Assembly (NCBI GenBank): GCA_946122785.1
Contig: CAMGYJ010000005.1
Span: forward strand, 79,850,547-79,914,546
From: Linum tenue
Taxonomy: Eukaryota; Streptophyta; Magnoliopsida; Malpighiales; Linaceae
DNA length: 64,000 bases
Direction: 5' to 3'
The notes under the pieces were generated by a model. It did no database searches. It was not told where the DNA came from and saw only the letters and a program-made list of their open reading frames with translations. This document shows, piece by piece, positions 1 through 10,990 of the stretch. The position numbers and the translations under genes are program-made. The number at the start of each line of letters is the position of its first letter. Position 1 is the first letter of the stretch.

Positions 1-359
1 GGGGAGGTGTAGTATTCTCAATTACCATGAATGTGGTAATTGAAGCCAATTTCCATGGTCCAATTTCCATACTATTTTGGCTCTCCCAAACGTGGGTTTT
101 TAACCCAATTACTGCATTATGTGGTAATTGGGTCCAATTACTGCATTACATTTCCACATCCAAGTGCTTAAAAATTCCCATCAAGTGACCATTAATGAGT
201 GCATAAATTAAACGACACCGCAAGAGCCAACAGTCTTCTTATATACCAAACGACTCGGCATAGGAGGACTTCCAGTTTCAGTTCAAGTTTCCAACACCGA
301 GCAAATATATGGTCCCAATTCCCACTTTCACTCCCTTGCCACATCAGCTTGCAATTCTC

Positions 360-585
360 AAGAATTGCACCATTGGAGATGGTCTAAATAAGCAAGGTGT
401 TGATGGTTTAGTGTATATGTTATTGATTGGTTCGTGTATTAGGGTTTGGCATTGCAAGAAGAATTCCTAATTTAGCAATCTTGCTAGTTTAGAAAAAATT
501 TCCTAGGTGGCATTGCAATCTTGCTAAATAATGGTGCCACCTAGGATTCCACTAAATAAGCAATGGGTTGGATTGGTTCGGGTAA
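360..585. repeat. Remnants of related MITEs and a duplicated ~50-bp flank
   Basis: A terminus resembling the neighbouring MITE family lies near 370-395. The segment around 400-453 is repeated with changes at about 809-866, on the other side of the 586-807 MITE. The rest shares the GCAAT-rich composition of the MITE. This looks like stacked, decayed small elements. The mirror is about 26702-26927. Confidence 0.4.
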
Positions 586-807
586 GACCATCTCCATCCC
601 TAGCAATTTCTAAACGTGGTCCCTACAGCCACATCGTCATATTTAGCAATTTCAGTTAAAAGAATTGCAAACCACCTACATCCCTAAGTTTTCTTTGTAA
701 TTTCTAAATAAGCAATTGCCTCTCCATCCCTTGCAATTGCCAATTGAGTTGCCACCTAGACTTTGCCAATTGCTAAAGGTTGGTTTAGCAATGGGATGGA
801 GTTGCTC
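586..807. mobile_element. Tourist-like (PIF/Harbinger-type) MITE, left-arm copy
   Basis: This 222-bp element has imperfect terminal inverted repeats: GACCATCTCC at the start, and GAGCAACTCC when the other end is read inward. It is flanked by TAA on both sides (583-585 and 808-810). A 3-bp TWA duplication with short TIRs and no coding capacity fits Tourist-like MITEs. The interior is rich in GCAATT-type motifs. Confidence 0.6.
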
Positions 808-852
808 TAAGGTGTTATTGTTGTAGAGTATATGGTATTGATTGGTTCGTGT

Positions 853-914
853 ATTAGGGTTTGGTTTAGGGTTTAGGGTTTGGTTTAGGGTTTAGGGTTT
901 AGGGTTTAGGGTTA
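853..914 (+). repeat. Interstitial telomere-like tract (TTTAGGG variants)
   Basis: Perfect and one-step variant copies of the plant telomere unit (TTTAGGG, interspersed with GGTTTAGG forms) run for about 60 bp. It is the outer edge of a block duplicated at 26374-26432 and 28777-28829. It is too short and interrupted to be a chromosome end. Confidence 0.85.
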
Positions 915-2287
915 CAAGTACATGTACCAAATCTGTAGATTAATTTTGGTAAACGAAAAAGTTAGTTAATCTACAAAGCCAGTCTAAAAGCACATCCCCA
1001 TCTCCCGCCGTCAATTCCTAAATTTTCGTTTAATCCGATGGTGAGAGAGCTTCAATCCTAACCGCGGCGTGTCACCCAATCAGATATCGCCGTTTTCGGA
1101 AAGTCGCATTTGCCCCTAACCAGTGCTGACGTTACCAAGGCCGAGGCAGCGGTAGGGAGTGTGATTTTCAGTAAATGGGAAGGGCTGGAAAGGCAAAGTA
1201 AATTTATGAGCTCATTTATAAATTCTTTAATCAGAGAGGGAGAGACCATGCTCCGAAACCCAAGAGGCACTCATCTCCTGCTGTTGTCCGTTCCTCCTCT
1301 CAATCCCTGAAAAGACCCCTTTCTCCCATCTTCTCTACCCCGAAAATCAACCCCTTTCTCCCATCTTCTCAACCCCAAAATCAACCCCATCCGCCTCTTC
1401 GTCCTCCTGTCCATGCTTTATTTTCGGGTGCAGTGGTAATGATGAGACTGCGTATTATTTTAGATCTCAGTTCCTTTATTATGTCATTGTTAGATCATGA
1501 CTGTTAAACTAAATCCTTCGTTGTATTGTTTCTCCTTTTCTCTCCATGCAGGGTCTTTGTTAGAGGCAGGGAGGGGAGCAATGACAATAAGTCGCCGTCT
1601 GAATATAGCCCAAAGAATCATCATATGTTGTTGCGATTCCATAATAGGTGTTGTGGAACCCTACGTCATATGATGGTTCTTCTGGCTACATTTACGTGTA
1701 CTTGTTGATCATGCTCCCAAAATATATACAAGAGGGGAAAGTTGCCATATGTATAGTATAAAAGTTGGAGGAGGGAAAGTACATTGTTTTCTTTTTCAAG
1801 ATTTGTACTTTTAGTGTTTGAGATCTTAATAATATATCGGTGAGGGATCTTTCACTCAATAAAAATATTGTAGTTTATTTCTTGATTACTGCCTCCATTT
1901 TCAGAAGTCCTCTGTCGGCGAATGCTCTTGTCATTTCACGCCCAAATTACATTTCATAATTTTAGTAGCCAAAATCCGATCTAATAATTCAATAAAAAAA
2001 ACGAGTGAGAAAAATAATTCAACTGAAATGTTGCACATGATTTATTTAGGGAGCAACCTCCATATCGACTTCAATAAAATCCATCCGAACTAAATAAAAC
2101 GACACCGTAGCAGGCAGTAGTCTTCTTATAGACCAAAGAGACACATAAATAAAACGACACACAAGTAAAACGACACCGCAGACGGCAACAGTCTTCTTAT
2201 AAATCAAACGACGCCGCTTCAAGCTGATACTGGCAGTCTTCACATAGTCCATTAGTCCTAATCCGAATAGGATAAGGACGTCCATCT
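915..2287. repeat. Transposase-downstream non-coding block ('block A'), left-arm copy
   Basis: No gene is supported here. The segment lies just downstream of the transposase locus. It is present in inverted orientation at about 25000-26373 and as a diverged third copy at about 27480-28776. Around 2093-2216 a motif containing AAACGAC, GTCTTCTTATA and CAAACGAC repeats. A related copy lies at 208-262. It is probably transposon 3' flank or subterminal sequence. Confidence 0.6.
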
Positions 2288-5061
2288 TCACTCCAAGTTT
2301 TCAACAATCCTTAGTTTGCTACTTCTTGTAACAGGCCTCTTCTGCAAAATCGATAACGACGATTTTAGACGTACAAAATTATTGGGTGCAACTGCATTGT
2401 GTAGACACGAACAATTATATCTTATTCTTACCCTAGGTTGCTCATAATCGTCGTCATCGTCATTTTCATCATCGTCATTTTCATCATCGGATGGCCCAGA
2501 CCCAGTACACGTTCTTGCATTATGATTGGTAGAACCGCACTTACTGCAATGCTTTTGCCTTCTCTTCTGTACTGTTTCCGACTGATCTTGAGTGCTGGGA
2601 GGATCAACATCGGTGTCATCGCCACCGCCACCTTCTTCCGAAACACCATCATTCGGGGCATCACCGTTTGAGGTTGGCTTCACATAGCCAACAGGATGTG
2701 GGCATCGGGTCCTATAGTGGCCAAATTCACCGCAATTGCTACACTGTCGTGGTTCTCCTTTCTTCCTTTTAGATTTTTTAGCCCCCGAACCTTTAGCTTT
2801 GACTTGTAATGGATCCAACAAAATTTCATTCGCCTTCGGCCTATTAATGCCGGGTATGTCCACGTTGCCAGTGTCCACCATGTCCAACTTTTCACATAAT
2901 GATTGAATTCCCTCACGAGCAATCTTGAAGCACTCACTAGATTTTGCCCCTTTTAACATTAGTTGTAAGCTGTGTTGTTGAATAGTACCATACCTGATTG
3001 ACACAAGATTTTATACAAAGTGAGTAAAATTAATGTTCACCTAGCTTCGAACCAATACTAAAAAAAAAAAATTAAAAGTGATAGTCATGGCAAACCTCAA
3101 TGCGAAAAGTTGCGATTCATCTAGTCTGCCCGGTTCCTCCAAGCTCTCTAGTGTCTTCGGCTTCTTTGACCATCTTCGACGTACTAGGCCTTCAGGAAGT
3201 TCCAGTATGCTCTCTTCTTTCAGTACAAAAATCATATGACGACATGGTATTCCCATATAATTGTAGTGATTACAACTACATTCCATTGCAAAGGGTTCAA
3301 CTGCGTACGTGACTTGAAAAACCTTAGCCATGCCAGACACCTTGACCTTGTACACATGCTCAATTTCCGATCGCTCTGTCTCCAACCTTATGCAACATGC
3401 CGACTTTTCAACCTCGTCTCTGAATAAGAAGAATGCGTTCTTTGTGAAAACCGCCGCTCCACTCTTCTGAAGTGAGACTAAGACATTGCTTGTGATGGTT
3501 CGTTCTCGATGAATGGATTCAAAATCAGCATGACGCTCATTCTCCCTCATATCCCTAGTCCAACGATCAAAGTGAATAAAGAACTCAAGGAGATTTTTAT
3601 CCTTCTCGATATAATTGGCAAGTTGAGAGTTCAGTCCTTCACATCTTGATGTTGTACTCAAGCCTGCAAAGAAGTTCGAACGCAAATATGCATACCCCCA
3701 TTCATGTCTTTGGTCAAATAAATTGGAGACCCAATTGTTGTGCTGAAGGGAGCATTCCTCAACCACTGTTTTCCACTTTTCTTCGAATTCTGAAGGTTCC
3801 CAGTCAGCTGACACAAAATGCTTCCATTGGGGCAAAAAAGTAGGATGATTCTTCACATTTCTGGTTATAGTCTTGTCTATATGCCAGGAACATAGACGAT
3901 GTGTTGCATCGGGAAATACTTTCTGAATAGCATTACGCATTGCTCTATCCCCATCTGTAATAACAGTCTTGGGATCTACACCGCCTAGCCTTCTCTTCAA
4001 AGCTCCCAACACCCAAATATAATTGTCCTCTCTCTCGTTAGCCAAGAAAGCACATGCAAATACGCAAGTTTGCGAATGGTGGTTGACACCTTAAAAAAGT
4101 TTCAAACAAAGTTAGATTATGCAAACTTCTAGGGTTTATTTTAGCATGCTCGGATAATTCTATGTGTGAAGGAAAAGTACCTGAAAAAATCACGAGAGGC
4201 ATCTGGTAAATGTTCCTTTTGTAAGTAGCATCGAATGACAGTAATTCTCCAAAGCATGCATAATCAGCAACAGAAATACTATCGGCCCAGAAAATGTTAA
4301 TAAGCCGGTCGTCGTCATCCTTCTTTAGTTCAATAACGAAAATGCTCGTCCGTCGCTGCATTTAGCTTGCAGGTAGGCTAGGGCTGTTGCGGCATCACCT
4401 TCACTGATTTGTTCTTTCCTCTCTTTGGTCCACATAATTATATGCATCCTTCCTCGTGTACCCCAAATTGTCGTAGCCTCCTGCTTCTGATACGGCCAGA
4501 TTCACAATTTGAGAAGTTTTCATACCTGCAGCTCTTCTAAAATTTATCGCTGCTTTCACTGCATCACTCATACGACGTTTCCCTTTCATGTAGTGTCTAT
4601 ATTCTCTGGGGATCGTTTCATGTGTGTGTACATCATCAAACTGGTGCACATACCACTTCCATCGACATTGTGTTGTTTAACACGCATCTTGGCTCTGCAG
4701 TTAAATCTGGTTCTCCCCCTCTTGCTTCTCTCTTTCGTTCTGTGCTCTTCATGCGCCTCTTTCCCTCACCAGAGCATACATAGTCACGCCATATCATAAC
4801 TTTGTTCTTATCACGACCAATGTCTGATTTTCTGATGTTGAAGCCTTTGACTAACCCGTAGTCCATGTAGAAATCATAGGCTTCTTCTGTATCATCGAAC
4901 TTCATTTTTTTAATATCTTCAGGTTGTAGCAATATGAGATTGGCGACATTATCTTCCTGGGTGGTGTGACTGGTTCCGGCACCAGCGTTTTCTTGGACTC
5001 CCTCCGACGTCAATACTAGGACTCCCTCCGACGTCAATGGTGAGTCTGCCTCCTACGTCAT
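2288..5061 (-). pseudogene. Broken FAR1/MULE transposase, left-arm copy
   Basis: This is the same gene as the intact copy at 22232-24999, on the opposite strand. The distal part (2288-4045), carrying the second catalytic region, the SWIM motif and both zinc knuckles, is preserved with identical translation. The proximal part is damaged. Codon 3 is TAG (5053-5055), where the right copy has TCG. Single-base indels relative to the right copy occur near 4338, 4357, 4428, 4660, 4692 and 4698, and more lie in the first intron near 4090. Frames therefore break between 4330 and 4700. The damage could be real decay on one copy or haplotype, or local consensus error. Polished reads would decide. It should not be annotated as a functional protein as written. 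Confidence 0.85.
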
Positions 5062-5625
5062 TGTCACGGCTGGAAATTTTGGGAACCAAGGACGTAGATT
5101 ATAAAACCCTACTGGGAATGATGGCCGAATTAATGATTCAATGGGCCACTTAATAATTATCCCCATTACTAACACGATTTGTGATATCTTATATTTTTGG
5201 TAGGAACGAGTTGAACTTTCTGTTCTTTATCTTAGTGATTTCTTTACCATTTTCACAAATAACGAAAAATATTTAAAATGAAAAACCTTTCATAGTAAAG
5301 CCAAACGCCAGCTGACTCTAGGTGTCTACTACGTGGTATGGGGAAGGATCAAATATTAATATGAGCGAATATTACTAATAGCACTCAATTCTTTATTCAA
5401 TCGAAAAAAGTATCTTTTACTTTTAGGTTTAATAACTACCCATGTTTATCCCAAGTTCATGTACCTTAGACTAAACCCTAACTATTTTTCCGCGGGAAAA
5501 ATATGGCGCCACAAATTTATCCTAACCTTGTATATATATATAACCTTCATCGGTAGAGCAGTGGTTCCATATCCTTCTTTGCCGCGATTTTGAGTACAGA
5601 GTAAAGCTTAGATCAGAGGCACAAC
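5062..5625. promoter_or_regulatory. Shared intergenic region between divergent transposase and Ulp1-like genes (left arm)
   Basis: The transposase and the Ulp1-like gene point away from each other across about 560 bp, so this stretch must hold both promoters if the genes are expressed. A TATA-like run lies at 5531-5542, about 85 bp before the Ulp1-like start. The equivalent right-arm run is interrupted. The segment is one of the most divergent between the arms, with clustered substitutions near 5300-5340 and 5500-5545. Confidence 0.5.
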
Positions 5626-7490
5626 ATGGAAAATAGGAGACTTACTCGCTCTTCGTCCAAGCTTGTGGTATGTATAATAGCTCTTTTTACCATTGAAATT
5701 CATTCTAGTTAATTTATTAATCGCAGGTTCACTGTCATTGTAGGAGACAGCCGAATTTTTGACTCCAACAAAGAAACCAAGGATACCCAAAGGTGTCAGC
5801 ACTCCACCCACTCCTGCTTCAGTCATCGTTTTTATTTCGGACGATGAATCTGACTCTGAGGTCACACCAAAGAAGCCAAATGGAAAAAGTATTTGTCTAC
5901 CTTCGGTTGACAAGGTAATAAAGGTGTTGCCATTGAAGTGTTCATTGCCGTTATTCCGTCATAACGAATGCATTTCAACTCGTGTTTATTTGTGGCCCCT
6001 ATTCCAGGTTGTTTTGAAGTTTAAGCTACCTACCGCTATGGAATACGATGATGAGCAAATCCAGCTTGCTCACTATATATTCTTAGCCCATCTGCCACCT
6101 GACGAAGTATTGGTCAAAACCTCCAACAACTCCTGTACGAGGAAGTCATTGTGGTCCTTAAGCCCTCGCTCGTTCGTAGATGCTGATGTAATCAACGGAA
6201 CTCCAAAATTTTGTTTTGTTTGTCCACTATCAATGCTTTCTACGTAGAATTATTTTATAACAACTCGATAGTATCATGAAGTGTTTTTTGTCCATGTTAT
6301 ATTAGGTTATAACAGCGATGGCCTGCCACTTGACTCTAGAAGAGTTGTGGACAAATTCCAAGGACGGAAAAGGAGTGTGCTATCTGCCTGCTGAACTACA
6401 GGTTGTGGTCCGATTATACTTAATGACAATTTCCTCTCACCAAAAAAATTACAACACATGTTTTTTTAACGTGAATCATATTGTGTTGACAAAATTTCAA
6501 TTGTGCAACTACCACATGGGCAGGAACTAGTGATTTCATGTGGAATAACACCCAAGATGGCATTAGACCTATACCAATCAAAATTCCTTAGTCGAACCAA
6601 TATGGTGAACAAGGTAAACTGTTCGTCTTAATAAGTATTACATGGTTTGCAGTTTATTTTTTTAATACGTGTTGACAATTTCCGCATATGTAGGTGTGTG
6701 TTCCGATGAGAGATAATGCCCATTGGTACTTGGCTGTCATCAAGTTGGACAAGGAAGAAGTCCATATCTTGGATCCACAACCAAATGAAGTCCGCAATTC
6801 CTTTCGACTACAATCTGTTCAAACAATGGTAAATTTGTGACATTGTGCCGTTATAACGCAAAAAAATGTAAATAACTTTTTCTAAGTACAAACGTTTCTT
6901 AATTTGTACAGATGAGCTTTATGCAAGCCTTGTGGAAGATTCTCTGTCGTGAACAAGGATTGTCGCCACCAAGGATTGCGGAGTTTGCGTACCCAACTCC
7001 TTCAAAGGATCAAGAACAACTTAATCGGTAAGTATGCCCATTTTTTTTGATATTAAACGACGTCTTATCAACTTGGTTCTTATCACGCAATGCTTTTATT
7101 TTATGTAGGTCTGACAGTGGAGTCTGGGTATGCATGTGGATGTTTGGCGCGAGCTGGGACTCCTCTTATATTTGGGTAAAGACAATTCTAATTCGCAAAA
7201 TTAGAAAACCACAATTGATTGTTATTTTTGAATCATGCGGTAAGCACCATGTTTGTTGATGTTGATAGCCATGCACTCAAGTGAGGAGGATGCAGATCGC
7301 TTTGTACCTTGTTCGAGAGCCCATGAACTACATAAGGCATATGGTGCTCACGGAAGCAAGAAGAGTTGCACCTCAAGTTGAAGCTGCAGTGGAAGAGTAC
7401 AAGACAACCCATGAAAAGAGGAAGAAGGAAAGAGAAGAGCACAAGGAAACCCAGTCAACGAGCCCAAAACAACCTGATTTTTCGTTTTAG
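5626..7490 (+). CDS. Transposon-associated Ulp1-like (C48) protease with Ser at the catalytic Cys position
   Basis: The model has nine exons: 5626-5667, 5744-5914, 6008-6187, 6306-6401, 6524-6613, 6694-6828, 6912-7027, 7109-7175 and 7269-7490. All have GT/AG borders and matching phases, giving 372 residues. C48 proteases remove SUMO/ubiquitin-like tags with a His-Asp-Cys triad. Here the His region reads AHWYLAVI (His about 203), the Asp region HILDPQP (Asp about 220), and the nucleophile motif, usually DCG, reads SDSGVWVC, with Ser about 280. Such genes are carried by several plant MULEs beside the transposase (for example the KAONASHI type), and this one is divergent from a MULE transposase 565 bp away. 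The N-terminus is basic and low in complexity. The tail (about 300-372) is charged and Lys/Glu-rich. If Cys is strictly required, the protein binds a ubiquitin-like partner or is inactive, which is inference. The right-arm copy matches wherever it was compared. Confidence 0.75.
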
Positions 7491-7550
7491 TTTTCAAGAT
7501 GATGGACAACAGTTATGTTTTTCTTTCTCAGGATGATGGACAACCGTTTT

Positions 7551-7795
7551 TTATTTGGTTCGGTGAATGCTTATTATTTTTGGTTTTTATATTTGGTTTT
7601 TGGTTTGGTGAATGCTTTTTATATTTGGTTTTTGGTTTGGTTTGGTGAATGGTTTTAATATTTGTTTTGGTTTGGTTTTTGGTTTGGTGAATGCTTTGTT
7701 TATTTGGTTTTTGGTATTGTGAATGATTGCTATATTTGGTTTTTTGGTATTGTGAATGTTTTCTATATTTGGTTTGGTTTGGTTTGTTTTTTCGT
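7551..7795 (+). repeat. T/G-rich tandem repeat downstream of the Ulp1-like gene
   Basis: A degenerate unit of roughly 25-40 bp, built from TTTGGTTTTTGG and GGTGAATGCTTT, repeats about seven to eight times. The right-arm counterpart (19498-19742) differs in unit details and homopolymer lengths, with compensating 1-2 bp indels. This is what slippage, or sequencing error in low-complexity DNA, would give. Confidence 0.8.
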
Positions 7796-7916
7796 GGAAA
7801 TGGGCAAAGGGACTTCACCAAAATTCCAGCTTCCAACTTGTGAGTGAGGTTGCGTCTGTTCAAGGCTTCAAGCAATTGTATCTTGTAGAGAGGTTTAATT
7901 GGGATCATGTATAGTT

Positions 7917-8010
7917 AAACTGATTGGCTCCCAATCGTATAATTAAATTTGCATTCATGTATAGGTAACCCAAAAGGTAAAACTGATTGGCTCCCAATCG
8001 TATAATTAAA
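7917..8010 (+). repeat. Two 31-bp direct copies 63 bp apart
   Basis: A 31-bp sequence beginning AAACTGATTGGCTCCCAATC occurs at 7917-7947 and 7980-8010. It is mirrored at about 19283-19376. The core TTGGCTCCCAA is itself nearly palindromic. No function is visible. Confidence 0.8.
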
Positions 8011-8860
8011 TAATGACCAACTCTTGAACAGATTGAAGCTACAAAGTAGGAGCCACTAACCCACTAACTAAAACTAATGACGTTACTAACTAATAATAAT
8101 AAAATTAATTATTTACAGAAATTGAATTTATGCACAGCCCTTATCATTCCATTCCTTGAATTTCCACCAACGATGTTTTCACTCCCCTTTTAGTCAGAGA
8201 ATTCATTGTAGTAATAAATACAATAAAAAGGCATACATAATTAATGGATTCTTTATTGTGTATAATTAAAAGGATATTTTACTATAAACGAAGCATCATA
8301 GATCCACAGGGGGATAAAAGAAGCATGAGTCTTGATGAAAAAGGGGAAAAAATCACCATAGATAAAAAATCATTATAATCAACCTAATTGGAACTGCTTA
8401 GAACAAAAGCGGATTAAAATCTCCCCCAATGAAATTCATTTGCAATTTCATAGGTAGTCCCTACTTCCACTTCTATAATTTTGAGAAAACATTGCAATTT
8501 CATCAATAGTCCCCACTCGTGGGCCAATTTCAATTGCAACCAAATTTGCACCCTTGCAATAGCTTCTCACATCATAGCAAGTGTAGGATGCAATTGCACC
8601 TCCTTGCTTAGGGATGACCATTACTGCATCTCGTCACCTGTCTTAGGCAAAATTCACATGGCAAATTCACAAAAGACTGCATGCATAGAAAAATATTTGT
8701 CTGGATAATTAAAAAAATGGGAGACTTTCCTAGTCAGATGATGTACTGGCTCCCCTCAGTACCTGACAGTTTTGAGTGCTGGAGAAAAAGACTGAAAAAA
8801 AAAACAACGAAGCCTTACAGTAAACTTCTTAACAAAACACATCCAATGCTGGCCCCTTCA
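8011..8860. other. Intergenic, no gene seen (left arm)
   Basis: This AT-rich stretch lies between the Ulp1-like gene and the 283-aa gene. Frames are short and not gene-like. TTGCAATT-type motifs recur around 8435-8560, as in the small MITEs elsewhere in this arm, so old MITE debris is possible. The mirror is about 18433-19282. Confidence 0.5.
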
Positions 8861-8900
8861 CTGCTCCACCCCGCCCTGCACTGCTCCACCCCGCCCTGCA
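8861..8900. repeat. Perfect 20-bp tandem duplication
   Basis: Two exact adjacent copies of a GC-rich 20-mer (8861-8880 and 8881-8900) lie just downstream of the stop codon of the minus-strand 283-aa ORF. The mirror is 18393-18432. Confidence 0.9.
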
Positions 8901-8911
8901 TCAATCGACTC

Positions 8912-9763
8912 TCATGTAAGCCGAGGACGTTTGCTTGAGGATGCCTCAGGGGTCTCTTCATGCTCCGTATGCCGAAGGTCATAAAAAGTATTGGTCACTT
9001 CGACGATACGGTAGACTGGCAAATAGGCGGAATGGTCCTCCCTAGCATAAACCCCCATATCCATCCCAACCCTTCCAAGAAAGGTGGTCAAGAAGGTGGC
9101 ATATGGAAAGGCAGTGTACCAGTTTTCCCCTCTAGGAGCAGCCTCAACCATGTTCACGCACATGAGAGATGCGAGGTTAAGAGGAACACCTCTTTGAGCT
9201 TGCACAAGGATAAACAGGTCAAGTCTACGAATTATCGAATGACCACTGTACCTTGGCATGAAGCAGTTGACGATCATCCAATGGAGGAATCGAAGAGGAT
9301 CTGGGAGGAAAGAAGCCTGGATGCGCCCATTCGTCAGTTTCCCCAGTTCAACTTCAAAATCAAAATCGTACAGCCGCCGAAGATCGCTTCTGCTATTAAT
9401 GTGGTGTCCTGCGGCGGGGAGATCGAGGATCTCAGCAAACTGATCAGGCTGGAAGCAGGCTCTATAACCCAGGAAGACCGACACGAGATGAGAATCGGAG
9501 GGACCAGACAGCTCTAAATTGTGGTAGAACTTCCTCACCACATGCGGGCAGTAACTGGTGCTTCCTCGACTCCGGAGATCGAAGAACTTTTCCCAGCCAA
9601 GATTTTTAATTAACTGCTTCACTTCTTGAGGGAAAGGGGACAGGTGGATGAACTCGTACTCGGCCACAATAGATGTCTTGCTCGTGAATGAAAGATAGTC
9701 CGCGAGACTTGTGGTGGATCGGCAGTCGTCGTTTGATAGAGTTAGAATGCCCATGTTTGCCAT
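8912..9763 (-). CDS. Putative plant transposon protein-like ORF, left-arm copy
   Basis: This is the mirror copy of the 283-residue single-exon ORF described at 17530-18381, with identical translation. It lies downstream of the Ulp1-like gene and converges with it. A frame of 185 residues on the other strand (8960-9517) is its antisense shadow. Confidence 0.55.
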   Translation of the reverse strand: MANMGILTLSNDDCRSTTSLADYLSFTSKTSIVAEYEFIHLSPFPQEVKQLIKNLGWEKFFDLRSRGSTSYCPHVVRKFYHNLELSGPSDSHLVSVFLGYRACFQPDQFAEILDLPAAGHHINSRSDLRRLYDFDFEVELGKLTNGRIQASFLPDPLRFLHWMIVNCFMPRYSGHSIIRRLDLFILVQAQRGVPLNLASLMCVNMVEAAPRGENWYTAFPYATFLTTFLGRVGMDMGVYAREDHSAYLPVYRIVEVTNTFYDLRHTEHEETPEASSSKRPRLT

Positions 9764-10059
9764 GGAGTCAGAGGAAGAAGGAACAAGGGAAGGTGAAGAT
9801 GGAGGAAAGAGGGATTGTAGGGAAAGAGAGATTGTAGGTGTAAGAAAAAGTGATCGTGGGGGTTGAGTGTGGAGACGTGTGATGGAGACGGTTGAGTCTG
9901 GAATGTCAAGAGTTAGAAGATTTGGGAAGATATGTAGTAATGATGATCTTAACTCGTGTAGGTTAAACTAGGGTAACTAAAGCTAGTTAAACTAGGGTTG
10001 GCGCTGATACCGCAGGAGAAAACTAATGGGCTCGCACGTTCCAGGCCCACTTTTGAATA

Positions 10060-10860
10060 TTGCATGGGTCATGTACAAGCCCACGTTTGAATGTTATTTA
10101 AAAGCCTGCAAAAATCAATGATCAGACCCAGTCCAACTAGAATTAGTCCTAAACGCACCGTTAATACATAAACACAAACTAAGGAGACCTCTCCATCCGA
10201 TTCGAATCAAATTATGTGTTCTTCATCTTCTTCCTCAATCCTCTGGGCGAGACGAACACTACATATCAGGAAACCTAAATTTCACCGAGTGATAGAAGTT
10301 TCGAGAAAATCACAATAACGCTAAGACAATATGACAAAGCACTAGGGACATGAACCCTAGGGTTAGCAAACCTCTTTCAAGGGTTCTTTTGCAAATGAAA
10401 AGTTCGATGAACACAATAATAGACATGGTCGCCGTAATCGTGTTAGAAAGAGATAGGCGAGGGGAAATACAATGGCGAAGAAGAAACAAGACAAATTTTT
10501 TTGGGAAATTCAATTTACGTCGAATGTGGATGGGGAGCTTCTCTTGGAACTGTGAAGGGGCGTCCCTCCAAGACGAGAGAGGGATCGTGTAATTGGTTAG
10601 GGAGACTGGAAATTGGTTTGGGCGGCAGTGGGTCTACCCAATTGGGTTTGAGTCTTAATCCATTTAATTTAATCGGGGCAGTTAGTTGGACTAGGATGAA
10701 AACAAACTTAACGCGGAGGAGGCTTTTTGTAATTTGTTTAGTTATTTAGTGGCGCAGTTAGGTTTGACAAACGTGAGCCGTGGAGATTGATAACGAACGG
10801 TTAAGATCGGCCAAGGTACCCGTACCCGGCTTTTGCCCTGGGCACCGTAGAAGTCACCTT
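10060..10860. repeat. Repeat block B, left-arm copy
   Basis: This roughly 800-bp non-coding block is repeated in the same orientation at 30518-31433, and inverted at 16433-17233. Homology begins near GGGTCATGTACAAGCCC and stops after GGGCACCGTAGAA. The 31-kb copy contains a diverged, longer interior. The sharp edges suggest a mobile sequence, but no convincing terminal inverted repeats or target duplication were found, so the class is not assigned. Confidence 0.7.
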
Positions 10861-10990
10861 GATTATAACATAGGGATAGTTTGGACGAGGAATTATAATG
10901 GATCAATTTAACACAACTGTAATAGAGATACCAAGCTCTGGTCGGCAACAATACATGCATCTCGATGAAACTCCCTTCAATTAGGTACAT

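Noticed and set aside
853..914. Chromosome end at the telomere-like tract
   Set aside because: Only about 60 bp with variant units, inside a duplicated block, with ordinary sequence on both sides.
7528..7908. 126-residue minus-strand frame rich in Lys, Asn, Gln and Thr
   Set aside because: It is a translation of the T/G-rich tandem repeat. The right-arm mirror does not keep the same frame.
8960..9517. 185-residue frame on the plus strand (mirror 17776-18333 minus)
   Set aside because: It lies wholly antisense to the 283-residue ORF, which has the recognisable family pattern. The antisense frame has no motif.
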